This document shows, piece by piece, positions 19,565 through 32,126 of a DNA stretch of 60,000 nucleotides (position 1 is the first letter of the stretch; the number at the start of each line of letters is the position of its first letter). The notes beneath the pieces were generated by a model, which did not search any database, was not told the DNA's origin, and worked only from the letters and a program-made list of their open reading frames with translations. A program made the translations under genes and the position numbers. The DNA is taken from positions 5,266,501 to 5,326,500 of the forward strand of contig WPIO01000003.1 of assembly GCA_009760855.2 (NCBI GenBank). Reading direction: 5' to 3'. This DNA is from Cristatella mucedo. Taxonomy: Eukaryota; Bryozoa; Phylactolaemata; Cristatellidae.

Positions 19565-21057
19565 GAAAGACAGAAAGCCAGCTAGATAGTTGCACGCTTT
19601 TTTCGGGGTTGCTAGAATTGATTATTTAGTCGACACGCTTTTGTCCTGCAAGCTTTAGCTACGCTGCCGCTTATCCAGGGTCAAAAACAGCCACGTACTC
19701 TAAAGAATAGCTGAAAGGATGTTTCGGTACCAGCACTTAAACGCCTACTACTATGCTTTACTAATACTAATACTAATACTAATTTACTAATACTACTTTA
19801 TTCCAGGACTCCGCTGCACTTCAGATACGGAAATAAATTCCATCACTTTTGTGTAAATGCCCTTTCTTAATTTGTGATAGCAAAATAGTTCAGATCAGGT
19901 ACATCCTACCTTCACTGAATTCATAATTTTGGCATACGCATCAATAAGTGTGTTAGAATTCCTTCGCTTTCGGCTACGTCTAGTGCTTCAAAGCTTCGGC
20001 CAAGTGATCAGCAAAAATTGTTTAAAGCTAATTCTGCTTGCATTCGTTTCTAATGGAACAGGAACGAATAACTCCACACGAAAATTATCTTAAAGTGCTG
20101 CTACTGGGCCAACATTCACTGCTCTACAATGCAGACGAGTTGTCCAGCGGGTCAGCGGAGGGGGTCAGTACGACTTGCATGCCTCAGGCTTCTTACAGGA
20201 GGCATACTCAGTAAGCCTCGCCGATTCGATATCCACAAAAGTTGATCGTCCATACTCGTCGCCATCCACGAAAGATCGAGCTACAAAAACTGGACGCATA
20301 AACTTCGGACTCCACATGCACTCTATATCCTTAAGTAATTATCGCCCTTACGTGAAACATCCCGGGACTTCCTTCTGGACTTCCTTCGGGGTGGGGACGC
20401 TACTGGCTAATGAAGAGGTCTAAAGGTGTGAGCACGATGGTGAGCTTGCTACTGGATACCTCTGGCTTGACTGCAGCCTAGTAGCCGTACCTGCGAAGGA
20501 CACGCTGAGTAGCCAGAAAAAGATTGCTTGTGCGTGTAAAAATACGAACATATGATGGAGAAATGCAGGTCCGGGTGGAGGGAAGGTAGCACTGCGAGGG
20601 CCGTACAGTAGCACTTTCGAGAGCGGGCCAGACTAAACCAAGTTTTCTATGATGTGGAATCAAAGCCGCTCTTTGCGGATCTTTATTTTGGAAATCGTAC
20701 GTATATGTATCGTTGTGCTTTCTCAGTTACTCGTGGAAGCCGCGCTTGGGGTGCGGATCAGGTGGCGAGCTCGCCGCCGTTCGCCTCATGGTGGACTGTC
20801 AGGCTGTACCGCAGCCGTGCCTGCCGAGGACTAGTGTGGAGGACCTGCGGAGGTGAAATACAGAAACGGCTCCCGGGAAGGCGGCGCTGTGTGAGGCGTG
20901 CCCAGTAGCACTTTCAAAAAGCGCGGCCAGACGACAAAGACAGCTGCCTTAAATGCTGCCCTCGATTTGCCCGCCGACGGCAAAAAGCGGCCGAGCGAAT
21001 CGCCGCCGACGCTGACGCCGCCGCTCCCGCTGCTGAGTCTGACTGACAACATTCTCC
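19565..21057. other. No gene recognised; GC-rich near 20750-21050
   Basis: AATAAA at 19832-19837 may serve the uncharacterised gene, about 980 nt past its stop. Blocks at 20585-20640 and 20880-20940 share CAGTAGCACTTTC, a diverged duplication about 295 bp apart. Confidence 0.4.
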
Positions 21058-21063
21058 TTTATT
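21058..21063 (-). terminator. Candidate polyadenylation signal of the LRAT-domain gene
   Basis: AATAAA on the minus strand about 190 nt past the TAG stop; it is the first canonical hexamer downstream. Confidence 0.5.
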
Positions 21064-21252
21064 CGGCGCTAGCGCCGGGCAGCTGCTCACGCCAGAGCGG
21101 AGATATAAAGAGCGATCCCCAGAAGTACTCCCACGCTCCCGCCGATTATGAACCGGTCGGTCTGCAACGATAAGGAAATACGACACGCTGCCCCGGGTGC
21201 GGCGGCGGCGGTGGCGCGAGGGCACAACGGCTCAGAGAGCAGAACGGCGAGC

Positions 21253-21415
21253 CTATAGTCTCATTTCCATTAGCCGACACACCTGGCCGCTCCACTCCTG
21301 TCCGTAGCGACAGTAGTTGGCAAAGTGCTCGCAGTTCTTGAACATCAAGTTGTAGTCCTTGTCTTTGCCAACGAAGCTAGAAGCTCGGCTCACGATGGCG
21401 TCCGGATGTAATGGT
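21253..21415 (-). CDS. LRAT-domain gene, exon 3 (catalytic Cys)
   Basis: The acceptor is TTTTTCAG. One nt completes a Lys codon, then 53 codons and TAG. It encodes the NCEHFANYCRYG active-site block. It is separated from exon 2 by a 3.1-kb intron that holds a SINE and a GC-rich block. Confidence 0.9.
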
Positions 21416-24400
21416 CTGAAAAATACGACTTGCGGTTAGCGTCCTAACGTTATTCCTCCAGGCGTCTAGGCACGCGCGAAGACGGCCAAAACGAAGCGAC
21501 TGCTAAATCCGATAGTGTGAACCGCTACTTGTACGCCTTTTGCAGGCAAACCTAATTTTTAGGTACTCGATCTAGCTCGTCAAAGATTTACTCTCGGTTT
21601 GCTCTACCGAAAATGATAATTATTAGAAATGCAAAGTTCGACCTGTGGCAGCGGCACCTCTGTACAGACGTCCGAAAACTTGAGTGCATGAACATCACGG
21701 GCATGAGCTCGGCAGCGTCGTCACTTGGACTCAAATTCCTTCATCTTGTCGTGCCGTGCGTTCTCGGGTCATGCTGCTAACGGCACTGGTGCGTCTATCG
21801 TCACGGGCTCTTGCTCATTTCCGCTATTCTATCGAGGTATCGCCGGCGCGCATTCTGCGCTCTTTTACAGTTAGGCGAAAGAAAAGCAAAGGTTCAGCTG
21901 CCTCGTTTATATAACCACAATGGAACCACGTCGTTTATCACTCTAGCTTGCAGTGAGGCTCCGGCAGGAATAATATCACCAGTGTAAAGATTATGATTTT
22001 CGCACTGCTGAGTGCATACCGCGAGAAGAAGAATTCGTCAGCAAATACCGACTCATCACAGAGCTCGCGTACGATTAGTCGTTGGTTATGTGTTAAAATA
22101 AATAAAGTTGCTCACGTTCGCTCTGTTAAGATAGCAGTCTCTAGTCTATGTAGAATACTACTTATGCTTGTGCTGGGCCAACGAATATCCGAACTTTGCG
22201 ACTGCAGTACCAAGCAAACCGTGCACTGGGAGCCTCTCGGAGGCGTGCAGCTCGTTGGCTCGTGAAAGCCACCAACATCTTAGAAAAAGATAAGAGTGAT
22301 TCTAGGGCCTTGACCATTCAAATGGCCGACGCTGTGATATTTGAGCAATAAGTGCGACCTCTGCTCAGTGATTTTTTCGGAAATGAAAGTAGGAAGCCCT
22401 TAGGCATGATCGTACACCCGTCTACATAGCCGGCTTTTCTCCTGATACGACTCCCTCTGACCAAGTCATTTAGAACTCCAGATGGGAAATAGCTCGCGGG
22501 GCGATTCCGAATAAAGCCTACTTGCTGACACAGCAAACCATATCTTTAATTCATCGGGCCGAATTGGTGAGACTCACCCAGTGGGCGCGACCTCCTTTAA
22601 CGGAAATTGCTTGGCCGCAGACCGTACTAGTAGATGCCCTTCCACGGCAGTTCGTGTGTAATGCAGTGCAATGCCCGGCTATGTGGACCGTGAGCTTGAC
22701 AGGTGAACCTCGAATCCGAACTTGGCCACTGAGTTAAAACTGAGCCATCATGAAATAACTGTGATTATCCGAGGCAATATGTGCAGCGCAATATATGACG
22801 ACGCATGCACGAGATGCGATGGCACACTAGGTAAGACGGTTGCTTGTCACGACCTCGGTCACTAATCGGTGGGTTTGAATCCCGCAGTGGGCGATCGTTT
22901 ATTGCAGCTGCAAGCGGTGGTGATAGCCGTAAAGGCTCTTCTGTCGGTACACAGAAATAGGTTGTTATAACAGCTAGTATCGCACGACTTACTCTCCGGC
23001 TAAAGTGTAAGGCGTGTGCTGACTGAACTGACCGGCTAAAGTATAAGGCCTGACTGCAGTCGCTCTCTTAGAGTAACTATCTACCGATCCTTGAGTTACA
23101 GCACTGAGCCGTTAGCTGCTGAAAGACTATTAGCGAGTCTGCTTGAACTCAGCTGCTGCGTCAGTCGTAATAAAAAGGTCAATACAGTTGTGCTTTTTCT
23201 TATGCAGTGCCGTTGCTAGCTCTGTGCGAATAATGCCTAGCGCTGTCTCCATCGTTAGCGTATTGCAAGCTCTGGGTCTTTGCCCGCTGCATGCGTCGTA
23301 CCGCTATGCGAACTAGTCACGGGTCGCGCGGTCGTAGCAGCAGTATAGTAGTGCAGAATCGCGGCGGCGGGTCGTTGCGCATTTTTCCCCAGCAATTGGC
23401 GGTCGCGAATCGGCGCGTCTGCCCAGTAGGCACGCCCCTCCCGGCGACCGGCGGCGTCGCGCTTCGGTTCGCCTCCCGAGCCGCCGCCGGTGCAGCCGCT
23501 TCGATTTCGCGGTCATTTGCGGTTCATGCAAGCGCGGAACTATTGCGAGGCACCATTTCGACGACGTAGCCATAGAGCTGCGATTTGTCGCTGAACAGTT
23601 GCCAGCGCCCATCGCAGCTCAGAAGCGACGCCGATTCTGAGATTCTCTTGGCCGCGAACAGACCACGCTTTTACTACGCCGGTTCCGCTACGCTCGCTCC
23701 GGCATGCATCGAAATAGCATCGACAGCAGCTCAGACCGTTTCGCTTGCTGCCCCGGACTCAGCGCTCGCGGGTGAGGCGAAATACGACCACGAGGATTGT
23801 TATGAACACTTGCTACGTAGTGGCCTCTTGACCCAAGTTCTGTGCCGCAAACAAAGTGAGCGTATCGGTGGCGGTCCTTGCAGCGCGCGACCAACAACGT
23901 TGGAGCTGTGGCCTCGTCGCGTGGCGGGCAAACACTTCGCAGCTGCCGCCTCGACACGCGCAGCTATGCCAACGGTAGCAGACCGCGGCAGCAGTCGAGA
24001 GCTTCCATAGCTTTTAACTAATGTGACGAGTCTGTGCCTTAAATGCAGGTAAGTAGCATTCGTGACCGCGGAGAGATAGGTATGCGTGTGCAGCATCAGC
24101 TATAGCGTTTAACTGACTGGCTTGATGCCCAAAAAGTACAAATAGCTCATTCCAAGCGAAAGGTACCATGGACTGGCATTATCTCGAGTTGGACTATCTA
24201 TGGCATCCGGTTTAAGCCATTTTAATTTAGCAACCGCTAATAATCTCAAGCACTAATAATCAAAATCTAGCCTCATAGCTCACACTTAAGAAGATTCATT
24301 CAGCTACTCGGCGTACGCCAGACAGCCTGGCCCCAGAAATTCATCTAGAAATTCGCTGGCTTTTAATTAGCCAGGACAGTGACTAATAGTGTGCTGTCTT

Positions 24401-24973
24401 CAGAGGTGGTGCTTAATTAATCATAAACTACTGTGCCCCGAGGGCCATTGCTTGAACTAAGAGTTGCACTCGTTGGAAGCTGCTAAGCAGAGCCGTCCGG
24501 AAAGGCGACTAGACAGGAAGTAGTTTTCAGCTTACAGCTCTTACTTGTAAGAAGAATCGCCGCGGTTGTTAATCTTGGCGTAGCTACGTCCGACCACGGC
24601 CCAGAACGGTTGGCAGAAAACTGAAACAACGTTGTCTGATTTTCCAGCGATGTGGCGAATGATGTTGCTTGACTGCTGAATTCGGGCGACCCCGTCGGAC
24701 TCCTCGTCACCACTGGCGTGTATAATCGAGCCTCCACCTAGTATAGAGTGACGAACGAAGCGCAAGCTGCACTGGGTTTGCCTATCACCGAATCGCAAGA
24801 AGCATTTACGTATCTCGGGTTTCAATTGAATCTAGCGCGCTCCTACCGACGCAGACGCCCCAGTGAGAGTATCCATTGCGCGGGAGTTCAATCAAATCTC
24901 CGGGTTTCATGCACTTGAGCACGCCGCTGTTGTGCAATTTCCAGCTCACGCGGTCTGGCGACGGTTGGAGCAT
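21253..24973 (-). CDS. LRAT-domain protein, PLAAT/HRASLS-like acyltransferase-phospholipase, complete
   Basis: The model is complement(join(21253..21415, 24545..24737, 24847..24973)), 160 aa. Members of this family are thiol enzymes that cleave and transfer phospholipid acyl groups (PLAAT) or esterify retinol (LRAT). The sequence shows the full fold: PGDLIEL, GYSHWGVCVG (first catalytic His, about residue 37), the GGSIIH strand (second His, about 49), FWAVVGRS and INNRGD, an IVSRASSFVGK helix, and YNLMFKNCEHFANYCRYG with catalytic Cys about residue 135. The 12-residue His-His spacing matches PLAAT enzymes, as does the overall length. The protein ends about 25 residues after the Cys, without the hydrophobic tail that anchors most PLAATs, so I infer a soluble protein. 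The start ATG 24971-24973 follows an in-frame TGA two codons upstream. An AATAAA lies 190 nt after the stop. Confidence 0.88.
22814..22977 (+). repeat. SINE-A copy 3
   Basis: A-box-like TGGCACACTAGGTAAG, B box GGGTTTGAATCCC, body GGTGATAGCCGTAAAGGC, end near ACAGCTAGTA. It lies in the large intron of the LRAT-domain gene. Confidence 0.75.
23270..24010. other. GC/CpG-rich block in the large LRAT-gene intron
   Basis: Overlapping ORFs of 92, 99 and 141 codons on both strands reflect base composition. It could be a CpG island or a decayed element; no motif decides. Confidence 0.4.
24545..24737 (-). CDS. LRAT-domain gene, exon 2
   Basis: The acceptor is CTATACTAG and the donor TTACAA|GTAAGA. The two leading nt complete the Gly codon of exon 1. 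It carries the second histidine (SIIHASGD) and FWAVVGRS...INN, the family-typical strand before the Cys helix. Confidence 0.87.
24847..24973 (-). CDS. LRAT-domain gene, exon 1
   Basis: It has 42 codons plus one nt and a GTCG|GTAGGA donor. It carries the PGDLIEL strand and the SHWG catalytic histidine. The next intron is only 109 bp. Confidence 0.87.
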
Positions 24974-25066
24974 TCGTCATACGCAGCAGATATTTCAGCC
25001 GCTGACTGCGTGGCACCAGACCGCGATGTAAGACGGCCTCTCTGAAACGCTGCGCTGCGCTACGCT

Positions 25067-25076
25067 AAATGGCGGC
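25067..25076 (-). promoter_or_regulatory. YY1-type site upstream of the LRAT-domain gene
   Basis: The minus strand reads GCCGCCATTT, a YY1 core, 94 nt upstream of the LRAT-gene ATG. YY1-type sites commonly lie near transcription starts of TATA-less genes. The promoter role is inferred from position. Confidence 0.35.
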
Positions 25077-25335
25077 ATCCGAATAATTCGCGAGTCAATA
25101 TAGCGATTTCTGCCTTGCTAGAAAGATGCGCACCCGCGGACAACTGGGCATGAGCACTGAAAACAGAAAGCTCCACATCGAACGGCTTTCGCAGCGGCCA
25201 TATATGTCTGCCTAGAGGTGGAGGTGGTGTTTGAGGTGGTAACTGGGTGGGTGGCGTCTGAGGTTTCTGTGTGGTTCCAGCTACGGAACAGTTTCGATCG
25301 TTCGCGAGTTCATTGCGAGAAGTAGGCAAGAGCAA

Positions 25336-26924
25336 ATGAAGTGACTAAAGGCCCCAAAAGAGGAAGTTAGAAGGCATTTTACAAGTAGATTAATTTCGGT
25401 CTGCGGTGGCCAACATCGCCACACATTTATGAAACCATTGCAGGCACCTTGAAGCTGAGAGCTCTACTGTCCGTTGACAGACAGCTGATTTTACTCTGCC
25501 GCAATAGGTCGCTTCTTCTGACTAGCTCTAATCGCAGATAAAGGTCTTGATCAAGATCTCAATCGATTGACCAATCAAGGCAAGAGATACAGCACGAAAA
25601 TGCAGCTAAAATTGGCCCAGCCCTAGGTGGGACTTTGGACACTAACGGAAGATCGTACGCTCGAGTCACGAAAATGCACAATAACGCATTAATATAGACA
25701 TCATTTGCGACCAATACGCAATCATCGCCATTGTATCAAAGACTTTCTTGAGCAGCAAACGGCAAGAATTCATCTTAAGCTTCTACCCAGGCTGGGTTCG
25801 GTTGGCTGGGACCGGACGGCTTTAGTGAGGGTTAGGGTCACCGGCTAGGCCGGGGTCGGACCCTATGGCATGGCCGGATGTATGCGGTGACGTGGGGTCA
25901 CCGGGGCTCTTGGGTACGGGAAGTTGGCCTAGTAAGTCGTGGTGTTGGAGGCTCCCGGTCTCGCCGAGTTATGCACCTGGATTCGTGCAGGCGTGCTCCG
26001 GCGATGCTGCCACGCACGCAAGGGAACGAGTACCCAAGGCCCGAGCGGAGCTGGATAGCTCGCTCGTTGTTGACTTGTTTATACCGCGTCCCCCGTGTGG
26101 TGTGTTCGTGACCCCCCCCCCGTGTGTTGGCGTCTTTCGGTGGAAGCTTACGACTGTGGCAGTTGTCGACTCGGACTAGCCAGCAGTTACTCAGCCAGCC
26201 GGGTTTTGGACGGCGTACGCTCGTACTGTTGGATTCGGAGTCGATATAACGACAGGACTGCAGAAGCCGACTGACCCCAACTAACACTATTGTTCGCGCT
26301 TGCTGCGTCGTCTTGCCCCCCGTAGTGTATTGTGTATAGGACCCTCCCTGTAGACTTGTTTAGTTCCCCCGTTGTTGTTGGCGCATGCGTTATAAAGATG
26401 TTTAACCTGACGGCCGCTCGTCTTACCCTAGCTCGGGGGCATGGCGAGCGGCAGCTTGGCCGGAGTATGGCGGGGTTTGGCGGGAAATAGCCTTTGACCC
26501 CAGGAACTCGGTTACAAGCTCAAAGCTGACAGCCAAGCCAGACAACATACTGGTAGCTTCTCACATTTCTGACCTGGATGTAACCAAAACGGCTTGCAAT
26601 ATTTCGTTAGAAGTAATAATGGCTGCTTTTCTAGAAAATCAGATGCTTCTATGATGACTAATCGTTTAAATCAAAGATCGTAATGTGTACCAACCGTGCA
26701 TATAAAATCTCGTAGCCCATGAGTCATAATGCTACTGAGACGGTCGCTGGCAGAGGCGTGCCCAACTGAAGTTATGGAACTTCTCAAACCTTGACATTGC
26801 TCAGTGTGGCCGTCATAGATTTGCCTAATGCGCCTAATCCGAAAATGTTCTTTTTGGCTTGTCTTGAGGAATGCAATAATATACCACAAGCCACCCTAAT
26901 CAACAAATAGCTACATTAAATTTG
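25336..26924. other. No gene recognised; GC-rich 25790-26510
   Basis: The GC-rich part has a nine- to ten-C run (26112-26121) and ends with a GCGTTATAAAGATG region. It may be an LTR or other element, but I could not find paired ends or a target duplication. Confidence 0.4.
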
Positions 26925-29000
26925 CATTATAATAAATAATTGCAATAATAATGCTTTTCCAGGGGGTCCACAGAGAATTTAATCTATTTCTAGTCATTTT
27001 ACATTTGTTGTGAAGGAAGCATGCTCAAACGGTTAGTGCTGACATGAACATTGTCAGCAAGCATAGCATGGCTACACGGGGTGATATCCGTACGGGACAT
27101 GCAGTACTAGGTGTTATGGGCCCACTAAAATATGTTATAAAGGGGTGAATTTTAGCTTTTTTTAAGTGTCTTTCAGTCGGGAACGTCTTGACGTCAGTCG
27201 GAAAATGAGTTCTAGGCTATGGGAGCATACAAAATAAAGGCATGGTCTCCAATAGATTTGAGGATCGTACGAGGCGTAATTAAACTATCCAAGTCAGAAA
27301 GTGAGTGGTAGGATGCTTAGCGTGGTGGATAGTTCTGACAAATAGGCTAGAGCCAGTAAAGGAAGGAACATAGAAGCGATTAACATACCTTGATGTATAT
27401 ATGCTACTTGACTGAGAGCCAGTGCAGGTCGACTAGAAGTGGCTCGATTCGACAACTGCGACTCTACGAACAGACACGAACTAATGTGGTTGTCTAGTGA
27501 TAAGTCAACTTGTAATGGTACACACTTATTTCGAGCCGATGCAACCCGAAATATGCTGCCAAGACAAATTTTTAGCATTAAGCTTTCCAATTTCCGAGTC
27601 ACGCTTGGTTTGTCCGTAACTAGCATGCTTATGCAGTCATTCAATTAAAGAAAGTTGGCCACCCTACATGTGCAGATGTCAGCAATGCATGCAGCGTGCG
27701 AGATGAGAGAATTCTGCGTATTGGCTGGCGTATTGAAGGACCGTCGAAAAGGTACAGCTGAGTGTCATACACAAAGAAGTGAAAGCGTTGCTTGGCAATC
27801 ACGTCGGCAAGAAAGAGAGTGTAAACTGCAAAAAGTAGCAGACCAAGCTTAGATCCCTGAGCTTGCCCGTGCTTTAATGATTCTTCGGATGGTCTTTGAC
27901 CTTTCGCATCAATCCTCGGTAGTCTCCTGCCGAGACAGGACCTGTACCGTGGCAATTCAGTACCGGTGATGAGCAGGCGAGATGAATGGTACTTGAGAAG
28001 GACTCGGTGATCGACAGTGTTGCCGATCAAGCCACTACAGTGCGACACGTGGTGTCAAGCCTTTGGGCGTCACCCAGACAGGCGAGCCGTTTGTGTGTGG
28101 CTATTCAACCTTCTGGTTGATGCCTAAATGAGCTAACCAGAATGCAGGCCATCCGTTGGCCTGGCGCTGCTACTAATCAGCAGCGATCCCACACCGACGC
28201 ACCCAAGTACCCTGATTACCATAGACATGTTATATCAGGACAGGCGCGGTACGACAGACATTTGCAGATGCTCTTTGGAACTACTGCTTGGTGCTTTGTT
28301 ACGCTCATTAAAAAGGTGTTATTACAATGTGTTGAATTGCTTTATGGTATTTCCCCATAAGAAGATTAAGTTAGATCAGAAGAGAGATTTAACCTAATAC
28401 TGCATTCCTGAAAATACATCCGACGCAATGCTGACTATGTACAGTTACGAGTTTGAATACTACAGACTGGAATGTATTCGTTAGGTTACAAATTTTATTA
28501 TAAAAATTCAGCTGGTCAGTCACAACTCGATCCAATGTCTTTGATATAAACGGTAATAGAGAGACTGGGTGGAAGTTTCTCAAGTTCTCCTGTTCTAGTG
28601 TCGCTTTCTCAATTAGTGACCTCACTACAGCCTTTTTAAAGATGCAGCGATACGACCTAAAAATAAGGACGTATTTATAAGGTTAGTTATTATGCATGAC
28701 AGCAGCAGATCTTTGCATGGTAGAAGTAGGTTATTCAGAATAGGGTCTAAATGACTAGCAGTGTAGCCTTCTTTGATCGAGAAATGAGTTTCATAATGAG
28801 ATCCTTCTTGACCTTCTTGAAAGCAGATATTGAGTTGTTGCACGGAATGGAAGGAGGGGAGTTCTTTGGGCTGTTATTGAGAGACGGAAGTCCATGAGGG
28901 CTGCTGCTTCATCAGGGATGTACTCTCTAATCTTGTCCATTTAGCTGCCAAGTGAGAGAGAGAATCAATCTGCTAGATCACCACAGGAGTTCCTAAGTAG
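26925..29000 (-). pseudogene. L2-type LINE, 5'-truncated, minus strand
   Basis: Running down from 29000: a linker segment (28860-28980), NFHPVSLLPFISKTLDRVV (28500-28600), the QGSKLGLLLFAVYTLFLAD and VYDTQLYLFDG parts of reverse transcriptase (27700-27850), DLSLDNHISS (27480-27520), and a tail with AATAATAATG at 26940-26955. Frameshifts, stops and about 340 bp of foreign sequence (28050-28385) show it is inactive. Confidence 0.7.
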
Positions 29001-31239
29001 AGAGCAAAATTGGGAGCGGTTTAAGTAGAGGGGTGGTGGTAGTGTAACGCCCAACGCTCGATGGAGGAGCCAAATCTCCTTGCTCGCCAAGCCGAGTACT
29101 CTGCAGCCGAATTAGATTCGGTTCGCGTCAACGCCCAATAAGTAGGTCGCCGAGCCTGAAGCGGTTTTTGCGCCAACCTACATACAGTTACTAAGTGGTC
29201 GTGAGCTCGTGGACCAGGATGCACACACATGAATAGAGAAATTTATAGAACTTTATTTTCGAGCGCGAAATGTCACTGGGCGTCTAGTTCAGTTTTATCC
29301 CCACACTCCTCGAAAACACTCAGCAAGAAGCATGTGGGGACCGCGAACCATAACCAGGGTGCTCCCACCAAAGAAACAACTACCCGTTCAGACTCACAAT
29401 GGCTCCAAATAAACCCCCAGTGCCCCAAATGCCGCTCTAAAGAAAACCCTGCCTCGAAGCCCAGAAAATGTTCCCAGCTCTCCTTCTAGTTTTTTTTTTT
29501 ATAACGGGTGCAATCAACCGCATACTTGTATGTGACCGTGCCTGTCGTGCACGGTCCGCCTCTCAAGCCTTCTGCCGCACATCAAACTGCGGAACTCCTG
29601 CCATCGTCGAAAGTTGGCGAGGGCCCGGCACCGCTCCAGGCTGTGGAAGAACTCTAACCGGTGGGATGCTGGCCGGCCGACTGCCAGTCTGGCTTATCTG
29701 GCGCTGAGTGGATCCTCCTGGCAGACCATTGGCTACTCAGGCGCGCTGGTGCACTCAGACACTTCACCTTTCACTGACACAGGTCCCTTGGCCTCTCCCG
29801 ACACTCTCAAAATCAAATATCGATCCAATCTAGCCTCTGGCTACTGGGGAATGGTCTCCTTGAGGATTTTGGCCTATTCGCCTCCTCCCCAGCCCACCCT
29901 AAAACTTAAAAATCCACGTGCAGGTAATCCAGGCTTATCACGAAGCCAAGCATTATCCTAAAATAACGCCAAGCTATAAACCTGACTAAAAGTTGATCGC
30001 CAATAACATAAAACCTGAAATCTTCCAAAGCACTGCTAAGCCTTAAGCCTTGCTCCGTAAAGGAGCTATTCCGAATACGCCAGCTTAAACAAGGTTCACA
30101 ATTTCTATGTAGGATAGCACAGTTTCTGCCTACTTCATCTCCAGAGAAATATTGTGTACGAAGTTCTTTTGAAGAGCGACAAAGTGCTTCTTGAGCATTT
30201 CTGATCTTCATTAAGAAATAATTGTTTATGCAAGACCACATAAATCACCATCTTATGCGTGCACATTACGTCTCCCCAATTGTGGTTCATTAAAGAAGAG
30301 GGTGTTTAGTGGAAGTGGAAGTTTAGTGCCAGTGGTAAACGTCGCGGCAACACGAAGCAAGATTCACAAAATCACAATACTAGCTAGTATCGCCAAAAGA
30401 ATGAGCAAAATCGCATCGAGTTTTAAGAGATTAAAATAATATACTTGAATGCATTCAGCTATCTGCTACAGAAACTTCGCGGGCTTCTACTGCAATAACG
30501 TCAAGTACGATATCCTTGGCATTAATATACTCGCTTCTTTGCCACATCAACTTGGGGGTTTCTTATGCGATAACTTCGGGTGCGTTATCATTGGCATTAA
30601 ATACAGAGGCGGGGCAGTTTTTTGTATGAACTCATGTGCTTAGCTACCTCTCTTTGTCCAGGAGACCTTATTGAAATGGTCGGTTCATGAAGATAGCATC
30701 CCAGGGACTAGGTTACCCAGCCTCCACCAAGGTCTTTTGGAGTATTTGGCTTTCGTGCATGTTGATGACATTCTTAAGCAGAGGTATAGCATTGCCCTTT
30801 GCAGCAATATAATCTGAAAAAATCTTGAGCAGCCGGAAGACGTCCTCCAGCTATGCAGAAGTAAGTTAATTCACTCGACGACCTTGTTTACTGGTGGCAG
30901 CACGAGAGCCGTAGCTGTTGTTACAGCATTCGCAGTGGACATGAAGAATTGCCATCTCAGGTCTAATCTGCCACAGTCCTCTAGAGTTTTGTGAGCTCTC
31001 CTTCTATTGCTTCCAGCTCTGCCATAATCCTCTCCTTTCTCTTCTGACCTTAAACCTTGATCGTTAGAGCGTAAGTACCTCCCTTCTGCCAATCTTATCA
31101 GAGATCCTTGAATGAGTGATGGGCGAGAGCAACGCGATTCCATTAGTGCATGCGGTCTTGCAAGGGAGTTCCGATCTGGATTTAGGGCTAACCATCAGTG
31201 CTGATCGGAGTTGGTTCTCTGCTGGCTAAAAATATATAA
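29001..31239. other. No gene recognised
   Basis: 29220-29500 has an ACTTTATTTTCGAGCG block reminiscent of the LTR polyadenylation region, and a ten-T run at 29491-29500. The other ORFs are short. Confidence 0.4.
30470..30605 (+). repeat. Degenerate tandem duplication, about 78-bp unit
   Basis: CGGGCTTCTACTGCAATAAC...CCTTGGCATTAATA is followed by GGGGTTTCTTATGCGATAAC...CATTGGCATTAAATA. No gene assignment. Confidence 0.55.
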
Positions 31240-31325
31240 TAAATAAAATAAATCCTAGATGATTAAACAGCCTCTTTTTGTATAGTGACAGAAGAGCCTT
31301 TACGGCTATCAACACCGCTTTATCC
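31240..31325 (-). repeat. SINE-A copy 4, 5'-truncated
   Basis: Only the 3' half is present (revcomp of AACAGCCTCTTTTTG...TTTACGGCTATCA), with an A/T-rich tail at its left. It abuts an L2 reverse-transcriptase fragment. Confidence 0.65.
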
Positions 31326-31440
31326 CAGATCTCTCAGCTGCGTTTGAAACAATTTACCATCAGATTCTTCTTGACTGCTTCTCGACAAGCCTATGTATCA
31401 CTGGTAAAGCGCTAAGCCGGGTGATGTTCAATTTCAGATA
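31320..31440 (+). pseudogene. L2-type LINE reverse-transcriptase fragment
   Basis: It encodes PDLSAAFETIYHQILLDCFS, the catalytic-Asp-containing LSAAFDTIDH block of L2 reverse transcriptases, and breaks off on both sides. Confidence 0.65.
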
Positions 31441-31897
31441 CAGATAATTATCTTTATTCCGATAAGAAATTATATTTAATGTATGCCGGTCATCAGGGAA
31501 GTTGTTTAAAACTGGCGAGCCTCACAGTTATGTCGTAGGCCCCTTCTATTCATAGGAAGGAAATATATGCACAGAATATGTCTAGGTTTTAATCACGGGA
31601 ACACAAAGTACAATCACTGGCGAGTCTGCTAGAGAACCCACCATACTTGTGAAGCTACCAAGTGAATCGCTTTTCACATAGATGCGAATTTACTCGGATT
31701 ATAATGCTCTGCTGTTATTGAGAACAATTACACAACAATCAACGCATCAGAAAACTCGTAGCCATAGCTGCACAGAGTCGGCTCGACCAGGATGTCTCTG
31801 ACCGCTATGATCTTACAGGGCCTCATGATGAGGTCTGAGCGGGTCCCATCTCATAGGTTTCTGGCTTCAATGCGGCTTCCACTGCAAAACTGCTAAC

Positions 31898-31903
31898 TTT
31901 ATT
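31898..31903 (-). terminator. Polyadenylation signal of the CYP4 gene
   Basis: AATAAA on the minus strand, 66 nt after the TGA stop. The implied 3' UTR is short. Confidence 0.6.
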
Positions 31904-31968
31904 TTGATCACCTTTTAACCTTATTAAGCAGTCTTGCTATTCGGGAATTTCGGAAATCATAAGCCACA

Positions 31969-32126
31969 TCAGTATGGTGTCAGCTTGACCAGAACGCCTT
32001 TGGACGGTCGCAATATGAGGCCCACGGCTGGTTGCATGTCGGCGGTTTTCTGTGCTGCTTCCACGATAAAGTTTCGAAAGATAGACGCCAAGACAACCTT
32101 GAGCTCTGTCATGGCAAACTTCTGAC
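31969..32126 (-). CDS. CYP4 terminal exon
   Basis: Acceptor CCCTTTGCAG. It encodes [19 protein letters not shown] (L helix) and [17 protein letters not shown], then TGA. These are typical CYP4 C-terminal blocks. Confidence 0.94.

Noticed and set aside
23585-24010. 141-codon plus-strand ORF in the LRAT-gene intron
   Set aside because: Ala/Arg-rich in several frames at once, typical of a CpG-rich non-coding block.
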